Assembly (NCBI RefSeq): GCF_041378895.1
Contig: NZ_CP144212.1
Location: 1,659,501 to 1,723,500, forward strand
Direction of reading: 5' to 3'
Length of the DNA stretch: 64,000 nucleotides
From: Dechloromonas sp. ZY10
GTDB taxonomy: Bacteria > Pseudomonadota > Gammaproteobacteria > Burkholderiales > Rhodocyclaceae
How positions within the stretch are numbered: the first letter of the stretch is position 1; every line of letters starts with the position of its first letter. The notes under the pieces were generated by a model that saw only the letters and a list, made by a program, of their open reading frames with translations, did no database searches and was not told where the DNA came from. Position numbers and translations under genes: made by a program. Of this stretch, positions 28,172 through 36,343 are shown piece after piece.

Positions 28172-28888
28172 CTAATCGAGCAGACGAAGCAGAAAGCCGG
28201 CACCGTCGACCAGCAGGTCGACCAGATCCACCCGTTCATTCCAGGCGCCCGCCTTTTCCCGGCGCAGCCGGCTGCGCTCGCGCTCGGTCGCGATGATCAG
28301 GTCGCCGAGAGCTTCCGGGCTGGGCGCCCGGGCTTGCCGTTGGTCGGCCTGATGGTAGCGGGCCAGCGCGGTTTCCACCGCCTGCGGGTCGAGCAGCGTG
28401 ATCGGTGCGCGGCAGTGCGGGCAGGCCGGGTCGCGTTGCAGGTCGACCGGGGCGCCGCAGCCGTTGCAGCGGATTTGTTTGATCTCGACCGCCAGTCGGG
28501 CGATTTCACCCGGGGTGAGCTGGCGGATGAAACCCTTTTCGATCAGAAATTGCGAAAAGGCAACGAAACGGCCGTGTTGCTGCGGGCAGCGATGGTAGTT
28601 GAAGCGGCCGCCAGGCTGGGCCAGGTCCATCCCGTGCCGCAGTGCTTCGTCACAACGCGGGCAATGCAATGTGGCCGGTAGCGGCTGGCGCGGCGTATCC
28701 CGCCGTGCGTGGATTTCGCGGAACAGTTCGATGACACCGCCGGGCGTGAGCTGCAGGCTTTCGTACTGATCGAACCACAGTCCCTGGCAGCTGTAGCAGA
28801 GGTCGAGCGCCACTTCGCCGCCCTGCCTGCGCGGATAGCGCAGCTTGGCCATGGTCTGGCGGCAGGCCGGGCAGGCGAGGGGCAGCAT
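28172..28888 (-). CDS. TFIIB-type zinc-ribbon protein
   Basis: A 238-residue protein with several zinc ribbons. An N-terminal CPAC...LCYSCQGLWFD pair fits the zf-TFIIB (DUF-type) ribbon family. CPRC near residue 76 is followed by CPQQHGRF, and a third set CNGC...CPHC lies near 143-160. The rest is charged and probably helical. Function unknown; the ribbon set suggests nucleic-acid or protein binding. It is the last gene of the methyltransferase-rlhA operon, 18 bases after rlhA. Confidence 0.8.
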   Translation of the reverse strand: MLPLACPACRQTMAKLRYPRRQGGEVALDLCYSCQGLWFDQYESLQLTPGGVIELFREIHARRDTPRQPLPATLHCPRCDEALRHGMDLAQPGGRFNYHRCPQQHGRFVAFSQFLIEKGFIRQLTPGEIARLAVEIKQIRCNGCGAPVDLQRDPACPHCRAPITLLDPQAVETALARYHQADQRQARAPSPEALGDLIIATERERSRLRREKAGAWNERVDLVDLLVDGAGFLLRLLD

Positions 28889-28906
28889 CGGGCTGGAGAA
28901 CTGCGC

Positions 28907-30802
28907 TCAGCCGCAGCCGTTGGGGCGGATGGTGCCGAGGTTGAGCGTGACGCCCTTTTTCATCTTGCCGATGACGTGCATTTCGCAGGCCTGGCAGTCG
29001 AATTTGAGCACCAGCTTTTCGTTGCCGTTGATCAGCGTCATCGGGTCCGGCTTGATGTACTTCACCTCCTTGGGGCAGAGGTTGAAGCTGTAGCGCAGGC
29101 AATGGCGGGTGATCATCAGCGAGACCATGCCCTTTTCGTTGCCCGCCTCGTAGGCCTCCTCGATCAGCTTGACCCCGTGCTTCTCGTAGAAGGCGCGGGC
29201 CTTGGCGTTGAAGACGTTGCCGAGGTAGGTCAGTTCATCTTGCGGGTAGGGCACCGGGTTGGCTGCCGGTTGGTCGCGTTGCGGGCGCGGATGGCTGGCG
29301 ATGCGGGCGGCGAGCAGTTTTTCCGTTGCCTCGCGGCGCAGCGCATTGACCGCACCGACCGGCAGGAACCACGCTTGCTGCAAGGCCAATTCAACCTCGC
29401 GGCAAGTGAAGGGCGTATTGCCGAACTTGCCCAGGTTTTCCTTGAGCTTGGCCAATGCGGCCTCAGGGTTCTGCGCCAGTTCGCTGCCGATTTTTTCGCT
29501 TTTGGCCAGGTCGACCGTGACACTGAGCTGATCCTCATCGGTGAGCGTCAGCGCAAAGCCCTTTTCGTACTCGGCAAAGCGGGCGCTCAGGGCGATGCGG
29601 CGCTCGGCCGAGTCCTTTTCCAGCGCTCGCTCGAATTCCTGGTCGCGGTTGCGGAACAGGCTGACGCCTTCGGCCAGGTCGGCGGGCATCTCGGCCGGGT
29701 AGAGCTTGCCGCTCTCGACCTTGTTGATGCGCATCCCCTGCACGTCGCCGTGCGCGTCGTGGAAGCAGACGCCGTCGCCGTTGTGGAATTCCTGGTCGCT
29801 ATTCACCGTGATCCAGCCGTCGCCGACCTCGCTCACCTCGCCGATCAGTTCGCCGACGAAGGCCGGCGAATCGAACGCACCGATGTCGTCCTGGCGGCCG
29901 CCGGCAAAGTAGTCGGTATAACCGCGATTGAAGGTCTTGTCCGGCTGCGGGGTGAAGGTGAAGGTCGAGCGGCCGCTGGACGCGCGCACGTACTGCGGGT
30001 TGGCGTCGATGATCTCGTCGAGCAGGCTGCGGTAATGCGCGGTGATGTTCTTGACGTAGGAGAGGTCCTTCAGCCGGCCCTCGATCTTGAAGGAGTTGAC
30101 CCCGGCCTCGATCAGCGCCAGCAGGTTCTCGGACTGGTTGTTGTCCTTCATCGACAGCAGGTGCTGGTTTTCGGTGATCACCTTGCCCTTGTCGTCGACC
30201 AGCGTGTAGGGCAGGCGGCAGGCCTGAGAGCATTCGCCGCGATTGGCGCTGCGCCCGGTGTGCGCGTGGCTGATGTAGCACTGGCCGGAGTAGGCGACGC
30301 ACAGCGCGCCATGCACGAAATATTCGAGCGACAGCGTGGTGGCGGCAGCGACCTTTTTGATTTCGTCGATGCTCATTTCGCGCGCCAGCACCAGCTGCGA
30401 GAAACCGGCGTCTTCGAGGAACCTGGCCTTGGCCGGGTTGCGGATGTCGGTCTGGGTCGAGGCGTGCAGCTGGATCGGCGGCAAGTCCATCTCCAGCAGG
30501 CCCATGTCCTGGATGATCAGCGCATCGACGCCGGCGTGGTAAAGGTCCCAGCACAGCTGGCGCCCGGCTTCGAGTTCCTCATCGTGGAGGATGGTATTGA
30601 CCGCGACGAAGACCTTGGCCCGGTAGAGGTGGGCAAAGTCGCAGAGGCGGGCGATCTCGGCCAGCTCGTTGCCGGCGCCGTAGCGGGCGCCGAAGGCCGG
30701 GCCGCCGATATAGACGGCGTCGGCGCCGTGCTTGATCGCTTCGATGCCGAAATCGGCGTTCTTGGCCGGGGCGAGGAGTTCGATGGGGTGTTGGTAACGC
30801 AT
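28907..30802 (-). CDS. rlhA: 23S rRNA 5-hydroxycytidine C2501 synthase (U32 family)
   Basis: A 631-residue member of peptidase family U32, co-linear with E. coli RlhA (YdcP). RlhA hydroxylates C2501 of 23S rRNA and depends on prephenate and an Fe-S cluster. Diagnostic blocks are HGADAVYIGGPAFGAR, the long GALCVAYSGQCYISH...GRSANRGECSQACRLPY region (about 170-200) and the C-terminal CLRYSFNLCPK...LKFDCQACEMHVIGK. The conserved cysteines are present. The C-terminus is about 20 residues shorter than in E. coli. It lies between a methyltransferase gene and a zinc-ribbon gene in one operon. Confidence 0.88.
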   Translation of the reverse strand: MRYQHPIELLAPAKNADFGIEAIKHGADAVYIGGPAFGARYGAGNELAEIARLCDFAHLYRAKVFVAVNTILHDEELEAGRQLCWDLYHAGVDALIIQDMGLLEMDLPPIQLHASTQTDIRNPAKARFLEDAGFSQLVLAREMSIDEIKKVAAATTLSLEYFVHGALCVAYSGQCYISHAHTGRSANRGECSQACRLPYTLVDDKGKVITENQHLLSMKDNNQSENLLALIEAGVNSFKIEGRLKDLSYVKNITAHYRSLLDEIIDANPQYVRASSGRSTFTFTPQPDKTFNRGYTDYFAGGRQDDIGAFDSPAFVGELIGEVSEVGDGWITVNSDQEFHNGDGVCFHDAHGDVQGMRINKVESGKLYPAEMPADLAEGVSLFRNRDQEFERALEKDSAERRIALSARFAEYEKGFALTLTDEDQLSVTVDLAKSEKIGSELAQNPEAALAKLKENLGKFGNTPFTCREVELALQQAWFLPVGAVNALRREATEKLLAARIASHPRPQRDQPAANPVPYPQDELTYLGNVFNAKARAFYEKHGVKLIEEAYEAGNEKGMVSLMITRHCLRYSFNLCPKEVKYIKPDPMTLINGNEKLVLKFDCQACEMHVIGKMKKGVTLNLGTIRPNGCG

Positions 30803-30868
30803 GTCTCGATTCAGGCGTGCCGGCCCCGGCGAGGGGCTGGCAACGCGAAGGGGGTCAGGGATGGCTGC

Positions 30869-31696
30869 TTAGTAGCAAAAACGCGGTGCGAGTTCGCACA
30901 AATTGAACTCGCGCAGGATGGCTTCAGCGCGTTCGCGGGCGTTTTTGCGCGGCTTGCCGCCGGGGCGCCTGGAGGCAATGATCAGCTCGTTCTTCATCGA
31001 ATGCTCCCAGCCGACCAGTTCGGTCACGGTCACCTCGTAGCCGTGCGACTCCAGCAGCAGGCAGCGCAGCACGTTGGTCAGGTGGCTGCCGAGTTCGCGG
31101 GTGTGGATCGGGTGGCGCCACAGTTCGGACAGCGGGGTCTGTCCCAGCGCTTCATTCTTGCGGGCGCGCATCGCGGCCGCGACTTCGGCCTGACAGCAGG
31201 GCACCAGCACGAGGTGGCGGGCATTGCGGGTGAGGGCGAAGCGGATCGCGTCGTCGGTGGCGGTATTGCAGGCGTGCAGCGCGGTCACCACATCGACCGT
31301 CGCCGGTAGTTCTGCCGAAGTCAGTGAATCCTCGACCGTGCAGGCGAGAAAGCGCATGCGCGGGAAATTCAGGCGCTCCGCCAGTTCGCGCGACTTGTCG
31401 ACCAGTTCCTTACGGGTTTCGATACCAACGATCTCGCCAGCGTCCAAAGCCTTGAAATACAGGTCGTAGAGGATGAAGCCGAGGTAGGACTTGCCGGCAC
31501 CGTGGTCGACCAGGGTCTGCGCGTCGGCGAGCAGCGGCTCGATGAACTGGTACAGGTGATAGACCTGCTTGAGCTTTCGGCGGGTATCCTGGTTGAGCTT
31601 GCCGTCGCGCGTCAGGATATGCAATTCCTTCAGCAAATCAATGGATTGGCCGGGACGGATCTCGGGGATGTCGGCGGGGGTGTTCTGCTTTTTCAT
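30869..31696 (-). CDS. SAM-dependent methyltransferase (Methyltransf_32-like)
   Basis: A 275-residue protein with a Rossmann methyltransferase core (about 40-225). The SAM site looks like VDHGAGKSYLGFILYDLYF. A VTALHACNTATDDAIRFAL segment and the Pro-Cys-Cys loop VLVPCCQAEVAAAM are characteristic of the Methyltransf_32 group (GSTCD/METTL25-like), often predicted to act on RNA. It is the promoter-proximal gene ahead of rlhA, 66 bases away, consistent with but not proving a shared role in rRNA modification. Confidence 0.85.
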   Translation of the reverse strand: MKKQNTPADIPEIRPGQSIDLLKELHILTRDGKLNQDTRRKLKQVYHLYQFIEPLLADAQTLVDHGAGKSYLGFILYDLYFKALDAGEIVGIETRKELVDKSRELAERLNFPRMRFLACTVEDSLTSAELPATVDVVTALHACNTATDDAIRFALTRNARHLVLVPCCQAEVAAAMRARKNEALGQTPLSELWRHPIHTRELGSHLTNVLRCLLLESHGYEVTVTELVGWEHSMKNELIIASRRPGGKPRKNARERAEAILREFNLCELAPRFCY

Positions 31697-31851
31697 GGGG
31701 CGCGATTATCGCATTTCCACCGCCCCCGTTGCCCGTTTTCGCGACTTGAGAAATTACTTCAAGTTTTTGCATGATTTGTGTCAACCGGATGAAAAGAGCC
31801 GCGTTATTCGGCTCATGGTGATCCACACCGCTTGCTAAACCGGAGACAAAA

Positions 31852-32130
31852 ATGGGCCGTCTGAGTAACGAATCCTTTGAACAATTTCTGGATTCCCTGA
31901 AGAAAGCTGGCATTACGATTTCCAACGAAGCCGAGTTGCGCGAACGTCTGGCCGAAGCCCAGCGCTGGCGCTTCGCCTTCCAGACCCTGGCTGCCAACGG
32001 CAAGTCGATCGGCATCAGCTTTGCCGAAACTGCCGAAGGCCGCAACGACGCCGAAATCGAGCGTGCGTTCAACGAATTCAGCCTGTCTGAACGGACCCGC
32101 GCGGTTTTCTCCGCCAGCCTCAAGCACTGA
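31852..32130 (+). CDS. Conserved small protein, uncharacterised
   Basis: A 92-residue soluble, charged, largely helical protein (RLSNESFEQFLDSLKKAG... at the N-terminus, SERTRAVFSASLKH at the C-terminus). I do not recognise a named family. A GGAG site lies eight bases before the ATG, a terminator follows, and codon use matches the neighbours, so it is a real gene. It is divergent from the methyltransferase-rlhA operon. Confidence 0.8.
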   Translation: MGRLSNESFEQFLDSLKKAGITISNEAELRERLAEAQRWRFAFQTLAANGKSIGISFAETAEGRNDAEIERAFNEFSLSERTRAVFSASLKH

Positions 32131-32168
32131 TCCCGCTGCGTTCGCGCCAGTGCGCGATGCGATCAGCC

Positions 32169-32196
32169 AGGGCGCCCCAGCGGCGCCCTTTGTTTT
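32169..32196 (+). terminator. Terminator after the 92-residue protein gene
   Basis: Stem GGGCGCC/GGCGCCC with a CCAGC loop, followed by TTTGTTTT. The next small gene starts within or just after the T tract. Confidence 0.8.
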
Positions 32197-32340
32197 ATGA
32201 AAATCCTGCTCTACCTGCTGCTTTTGCTGGCCTGCGGCTGGCTCCTTGCCAGTTATCCCTTCCTCTTCGAAATCCCGCTGCTACTGGCCATTGGTGGCGC
32301 CTACTACCTGTTTTTCCGGGTGCCAACCCAGGGTGAATGA
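32197..32340 (+). CDS. Small membrane protein (47 aa)
   Basis: A 47-residue, strongly hydrophobic protein with two probable membrane segments (ILLYLLLLLACGWLLASYPF and IPLLLAIGGAYYLFF) and a short polar tail. It starts immediately after a terminator hairpin and has no clear Shine-Dalgarno sequence, so its expression is uncertain. The composition is that of a membrane peptide rather than of a random frame. Confidence 0.5.
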   Translation: MKILLYLLLLLACGWLLASYPFLFEIPLLLAIGGAYYLFFRVPTQGE

Positions 32341-32379
32341 AGCCGCCGCCGCGCTTGGCCGGTGGTTTTTGTCCTTTTA

Positions 32380-32393
32380 CGCGGTCGACCGTG
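32380..32393. repeat. Dispersed palindrome copy
   Basis: CGCGGTCGACCGTG, one mismatch. GGTTTTTGTCCTTTTA lies immediately to its left. It is in the convergent region between the small membrane protein gene and the transglutaminase gene. Confidence 0.85.
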
Positions 32394-32421
32394 GAAATCT
32401 GCCCGGTTGCGCCTGGCAGGC

Positions 32422-33006
32422 TCAGAGTCTGGGCAGCAACTCGATATCCGGCAGCTTGGCCAGTACCTGGTCGTAGGTCGGGTAGCGTGTCAGCGCCTCG
32501 ACCACGACGGCCAGCGGCTCGGCCCAGATTTCCGGTAGGTCGCGCTCGGCGGCTTCGCGGATGGCAAAGGCCAGCGCTTCTTGCGGTGGCATGAACTGCG
32601 CCGCAACGCCCGGCTTGTTGCCGCGCGCATCGATCCGATACCAGCCGAAATCCTGCAAATACACCGCATTCAGTCCGTGCAGGCAATACGGCGCGCCGCT
32701 GTCGCCAACCGCCAGCCGCTGGTAGCACAAGCCGGCGGGAATCCCGTTGGCGCGCAACAGCGCCGCCAGCAGGTGACTCTTGGCGTAGCAATAGCCGGTC
32801 CGGTGCCGCAGCACGTCGGAGGCCTTGCAGGTCACCGGATTCAGCCGATAGTCTGAACTATGGCGGATTTGGTCGCGGACAAACTCGAAGCAGCGGCGGG
32901 CGCAGTCCAGTTTGCCCTCGCTCTCGCTGGCCAGACGGCGTGCGAGTTGCTGGATTTCGGGATGGTCGACGTCGATGTAGGAACTGGCGGCGAGATAGCG
33001 GTGCAT
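32422..33006 (-). CDS. Transglutaminase-like family protein
   Basis: A 194-residue single-domain member of the transglutaminase-like cysteine protease superfamily. The putative Cys-His-Asp triad is intact: Cys in TGYCYAKSHLLAALLRANGIP (about residue 73), His in YCLHGLNAVYL (about 109) and Asp in WYRIDARGN (about 124). No signal peptide, so probably cytoplasmic. Substrate unknown. It lies next to an AraC regulator on the same strand, 48 bases downstream of that gene. Confidence 0.88.
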   Translation of the reverse strand: MHRYLAASSYIDVDHPEIQQLARRLASESEGKLDCARRCFEFVRDQIRHSSDYRLNPVTCKASDVLRHRTGYCYAKSHLLAALLRANGIPAGLCYQRLAVGDSGAPYCLHGLNAVYLQDFGWYRIDARGNKPGVAAQFMPPQEALAFAIREAAERDLPEIWAEPLAVVVEALTRYPTYDQVLAKLPDIELLPRL

Positions 33007-33054
33007 GGGGCGGGTACTCGAAAAAATGGTGGGGAATGGCAGGCGAATCCGGCT

Positions 33055-33933
33055 TCAGGGGCTGTCAGTGGCAAGGCCCATGGTCGGCTGCGATGGCTCG
33101 GCGGCGGGTGGGTTTTCAGCCTCTTTTTTGCCATTTTTTGCGGTCGACCGTGACAGGGCCTTGGAGAGTGCGCTGCTGCTGCGGTAGCCGCTGCGCCGGG
33201 CGGCTTCCTTCAAGCCCCGGCCTTGCGCCACTGCCTGGCGGGCCAGCGCCAGGCGCAAGTCGGCAAGATACTGCCCCGGCGTTTGCTGCAGGCAGTCGCG
33301 AAAGCAATTGGCAAAGGCGGTGCGCGACATGCCGGCAGTGGCGGCCAGACTTTCCAGCGTCCAGGGGGCGGCCGGCGCTTCGTGCAGCGCGACCAGGACC
33401 CGCGCCAGGCGCGGCTCGGCCAGGCCGCGAAACAGCTGGCCGCTGCGGCCGGGGTGTTCGATCTGGTGGCGGAGCAGGGTGATGAAGAGGATTTCACAGG
33501 CCCGTTTGAGCAGGGCCGGCTGGCCGCAGCGCGGGGCCTGTGCCTCGTCGCAGATCAGGCCGACCACCTGGCGCAATGCCGGCGATTCGCTGCCGTCGCA
33601 GGCGATTACTTGCAATTCGGCAAACTGCGCCGCCAGCAAGGAGCCGGCCGGACCGTCGAAGCTGATCTGCAGGCGCAGCCAATCGGCACCGGCAGGGGCC
33701 GCCAGCAAGGTGGTTGGAACGTAGCCGCCAAGCCACAGGGCCGGTGCCTTCAGCTCGTGTTCGCTCGTTTCGGCCGAGAACCGGGCGTGGCCGCGCAGCA
33801 GCAGCCCAAGCCGCAAGCCGGCGCTGGCCGCCGGCCAGGGGCAGTCGCCGCCAAGCAGGTCGATCCTGGGTTGGGCGCCTTCAAGCAAGGCAGAGAGCCG
33901 GTCCAGGTGGCTGAGATTTGTACGAATAGACAT
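33055..33933 (-). CDS. AraC-family transcriptional regulator
   Basis: A 292-residue regulator with an N-terminal AraC cupin-like domain (AraC_binding_2 type) and a C-terminal double HTH (about 170-265, with LESLAATAGMSRTAFANCFRDCLQQTPGQYL). The conserved fold ends near SSSALSKAL. The last ~35 residues begin exactly where a copy of the dispersed palindrome is read as Ser-Arg-Ser-Thr-Ala, then continue as a Pro/Glu-rich tail. That tail looks like an extension produced by the repeat. It is divergent from a peroxiredoxin-like gene, its likely target. Confidence 0.9.
   Translation of the reverse strand: MSIRTNLSHLDRLSALLEGAQPRIDLLGGDCPWPAASAGLRLGLLLRGHARFSAETSEHELKAPALWLGGYVPTTLLAAPAGADWLRLQISFDGPAGSLLAAQFAELQVIACDGSESPALRQVVGLICDEAQAPRCGQPALLKRACEILFITLLRHQIEHPGRSGQLFRGLAEPRLARVLVALHEAPAAPWTLESLAATAGMSRTAFANCFRDCLQQTPGQYLADLRLALARQAVAQGRGLKEAARRSGYRSSSALSKALSRSTAKNGKKEAENPPAAEPSQPTMGLATDSP
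33139..33152. repeat. Dispersed palindrome copy in the 3' end of an AraC-type gene
   Basis: TGCGGTCGACCGTG, with two mismatches at the left tip; CTTTTTTGCCATTTTT lies to its left. It is read in frame at the point where the conserved AraC domain ends. Confidence 0.8.
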
Positions 33934-33960
33934 GATTTCTGAACGATTTGTTTGTTCGGG

Positions 33961-33974
33961 TACAGGATACTGTA
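33961..33974. promoter_or_regulatory. Dyad between the AraC and peroxiredoxin-like genes
   Basis: TACAG-GATA-CTGTA inverted repeat in the 94-base divergent region, about 55 bases before the peroxiredoxin ATG. It is a plausible operator for the divergent pair. The half-sites face the wrong way for a LexA box. Confidence 0.4.
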
Positions 33975-34027
33975 TTCCATGGCACTCAGACCCGGTGCCT
34001 CAGCATCCCGTCTTTCTGGAGAAAATC

Positions 34028-34582
34028 ATGTCCTTATCCCCATCCCCGCTCTTGCCCCGTCGTCCGGTTCCTGCCCTGCGTGTTCCTCTGGTTGGTGGCG
34101 GCGATTTCGTGCTCGGTGTCGCGCCGGGCCAGCATTTTGATCTGGTGGTCGTCTATCGCGGCCTGCATTGCCCGCTGTGCGCCAAGTATCTGCTCGAACT
34201 CTCGCGGCTGCAGGACGAGTTTGCCCAGCGCGGCGTGAGTATCATTGCCGTCAGCAGCGACGACGCCGAGCGCGCCGCCGCGATGGCGGAAAAGGTGCCC
34301 GGCCTGCGCTTCGGCTACGGCCTCAACCTGCACAGCGCCCGCCAATGGGGTCTGTACATCAGCGCCGGGCGCGGCAAGACCTCGATCAATATCGAAGAGC
34401 CGGCACTCTTTGCCGAGCCTGGCGTTTTTCTGGTCCGTCCCGACGGTACGCTCTACTACGGCGCGGTTCAGACCATGCCCTTCGCCCGCCCGAATTTCTC
34501 TGACCTGCTGCTCGCCGTCGATTTCGCGATCAGCAAGGACTACCCGGCGCGCGGGGAATATGCGGGGGCATTGCCGCTGTAA
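34028..34582 (+). CDS. Peroxiredoxin-like (AhpC/TSA-type) protein
   Basis: A 184-residue thioredoxin-fold protein with the redox motif VVYRGLHCPLCAKYL (Cys48 and Cys51, CxxC). The following helix, the VSIIAVSSDDAERA strand-loop and the C-terminal FLVRPDGTLYYG hairpin are typical of peroxiredoxin-like redoxins. The CPLC motif is closer to thioredoxin-like redoxins than to the TxxC peroxidatic motif, so peroxidase activity is uncertain. The start at 34028 has CTGGAG upstream. It is divergent from an AraC regulator. Confidence 0.88.
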   Translation: MSLSPSPLLPRRPVPALRVPLVGGGDFVLGVAPGQHFDLVVVYRGLHCPLCAKYLLELSRLQDEFAQRGVSIIAVSSDDAERAAAMAEKVPGLRFGYGLNLHSARQWGLYISAGRGKTSINIEEPALFAEPGVFLVRPDGTLYYGAVQTMPFARPNFSDLLLAVDFAISKDYPARGEYAGALPL

Positions 34583-34634
34583 AACCGGGCCGGGCATCCG
34601 ACCCGGCGGTCTTGGCCGGTTTTTGCCCATTGGC

Positions 34635-34648
34635 CACGGTCGACCGTG
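34635..34648. repeat. Dispersed palindrome, perfect copy (16 bp when extended)
   Basis: A perfect CACGGTCGACCGTG, extended to CCACGGTCGACCGTGG (34634-34649). GGTTTTTGCC lies 17 bases to the left and GAAAAGCCCG to the right. It is intergenic. Confidence 0.92.
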
Positions 34649-34757
34649 GAAAAGCCCGTTTTTTGTCGTCAATTTCCCTGGGGTTTGCGGCAGGACAAAG
34701 CGCTGCCAGTTGCCGGGGGTAGGATGGGGGTGTGGTTTCTGGGTCTCGGAGGTGCGA

Positions 34758-35066
34758 ATGTCGGGGCGACGGTGGATGGCGGGGCTGGGGGTGTTGTGTG
34801 CCTTGTTGCTGGCCGATGGCGTGCTGGCGGCCGGGCCGTGGCGGGCGAACCGGGCGAATACGCCGGGCTGGCAGTGGCTGACGCCGGCCGAGCGGCTTGA
34901 GCATCAGGCGCGGATACGCACTTTCGGCGATTACGACGAGTGTGTGCGTTATCGTCTGGCGCATCGGCAGTTGGTCCGCGAGCGGGCGCGCGCCAGTGGC
35001 CAGCAGTTGGGGCGGGGGCGGGATGATTTTTGCGCCCATTTGCCCCGGCGGGAGGATGGCCGATGA
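34758..35066 (+). CDS. Small secreted protein upstream of a ferric-reductase-like gene
   Basis: A 102-residue protein with a signal peptide (LGVLCALLLADGVLA, cleavage near residue 25). The short mature domain contains WQWLTPAERLEHQARIRTFGDYDEC, then an Arg-rich helix and a second cysteine near the C-terminus; the two cysteines could form a disulfide. I do not recognise a named family. It has a GGAGG site upstream, and its stop overlaps the start of the next gene (ATGA). It therefore belongs to a three-gene redox cassette. Confidence 0.75.
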   Translation: MSGRRWMAGLGVLCALLLADGVLAAGPWRANRANTPGWQWLTPAERLEHQARIRTFGDYDECVRYRLAHRQLVRERARASGQQLGRGRDDFCAHLPRREDGR

Positions 35067-36343
35067 GCGCTATTCCTGTTTCGCCCTGGGCCACGGGCGC
35101 CTGGCGCCTGCCTTTGCTCGTCGGTGTGTTGGCTGGCTTGCCGGCCGCATGGGCGTGGCCGTTAGAGGTGGGTGGCTGGCGGGCGGCCGGGATCATTGCC
35201 GGCTGGCTGGGGCTGGGCTTGTGGGCAGCATCCTTGCTGCTGGTGGTGCGCGGGGTCCGCTTGTCGGCCTGGCTGGGCGGCCTGGCGCGGATGTATCGCT
35301 GGCATCATGGCCTGGCGGGGCTGCTCTATCCGTTGCTGCTGTCGCATCCCTTGTTGCTGGCTGCCGACTTGCTGGACGAGGGAGCGCCGGTAGCCTGGTC
35401 CTTGTTGTCGCCGCTGGAACAGGGATGGGCGGTGTGGTCGGGCTGGCTGGCCTTGGCGACTTTGGCACTGGGACTGGCGCTGGCCTTGCAGCCGGGGCTG
35501 GCTTATCGTCGCTGGCGGGCTTGGCATGCTGGACTGGTCGTGCCGCTGTTGCTGGCGGTACTGCATTTGCAGGCGCTGGGTTTGCGCCAGTTGCTGCTGG
35601 GGCTGCCGGTATTGGCAGCGGGCCTGCTGCTGTGGCGCTATCTGGGCAGCGATTGCGGCTGGGGTGCCCATCCGGCCGAGGTGGTCGCGGTCGAGCATCC
35701 GCAAGCGGCGATGATCGAAGCGACGCTACGGCCGATGGTCGGGGCGGCACCGTTTCCAATGGCCCGTCCGGGGCAGTTTGTGTTGCTGGCCTTTGGCCAC
35801 GGCGCCGGGTTTGCCGGCTGCGGGGAGTTTCATCCTTTTACCCTGAGCGAGGTTGCTGCAGGCGGTGACTGGCGAGTGGCGATCAAGGCTATGGGGCCGT
35901 GTTCAGCGCACTTGCAAGGGCTGCAAGCGGGTGTGCCGCTGCGAATTCAGGGGCCGTTTGGCGAGTTTCTCGGCCATGCCGGCACGGCGCCGGCATGGTG
36001 GTTTGCCGGTGGTGTCGGGATTACGCCGTTTCTGGCGCGCTTGCGGGCGCCGCAAGCGCTGGCGGCGACCCGTCTGGTGTATTTTTCCCGCTCTGCCGAT
36101 GCGGTGGCCTATCGCGACGAATTGTCGGTCCTGGTCGAGGGACATCCCGGGTTTTCCTGGCAGTTGGTGGTCGCCCAGCCTGGCGATGATCTGGCGGAGC
36201 ATTTGCCGACGGCCGATGCGCTGGCCGGCCAGGATTGCTATCTGTGCGGGCCGCCGGCCTGGATGGCGCAGGTGCGTGCAGAGTTGCGGGAGCGTGGTGT
36301 GCCAAAGCACCGGATTTTCTTTGAACGTTTCGAGTTTCGCTGA
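35063..36343 (+). CDS. Ferric-reductase-like transmembrane flavoprotein
   Basis: A 426-residue protein. The N-terminal ~190 residues form about six membrane helices with the histidines expected to hold hemes (RWHHGLAGLLYP, LLSHPLLL, WHAGLVVPLLLAVLHLQ), matching the ferric reductase/NOX-type membrane domain. The C-terminal half is a ferredoxin-reductase-type unit: the FAD-binding site is HPFTLSE, the pyridine-nucleotide loop WFAGGVGITPFLARL, and the C-terminal YLCGPPAWM. It probably moves electrons from NAD(P)H across the inner membrane. It overlaps both neighbours (ATGA upstream, TGATG downstream). Confidence 0.9.
   Translation: MSAIPVSPWATGAWRLPLLVGVLAGLPAAWAWPLEVGGWRAAGIIAGWLGLGLWAASLLLVVRGVRLSAWLGGLARMYRWHHGLAGLLYPLLLSHPLLLAADLLDEGAPVAWSLLSPLEQGWAVWSGWLALATLALGLALALQPGLAYRRWRAWHAGLVVPLLLAVLHLQALGLRQLLLGLPVLAAGLLLWRYLGSDCGWGAHPAEVVAVEHPQAAMIEATLRPMVGAAPFPMARPGQFVLLAFGHGAGFAGCGEFHPFTLSEVAAGGDWRVAIKAMGPCSAHLQGLQAGVPLRIQGPFGEFLGHAGTAPAWWFAGGVGITPFLARLRAPQALAATRLVYFSRSADAVAYRDELSVLVEGHPGFSWQLVVAQPGDDLAEHLPTADALAGQDCYLCGPPAWMAQVRAELRERGVPKHRIFFERFEFR

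Noticed and set aside
28709-31309. An 866-codon open frame on the plus strand
   Set aside because: It is antisense to the zinc-ribbon, rlhA and methyltransferase genes, which are clearly real. Composition is not protein-like.
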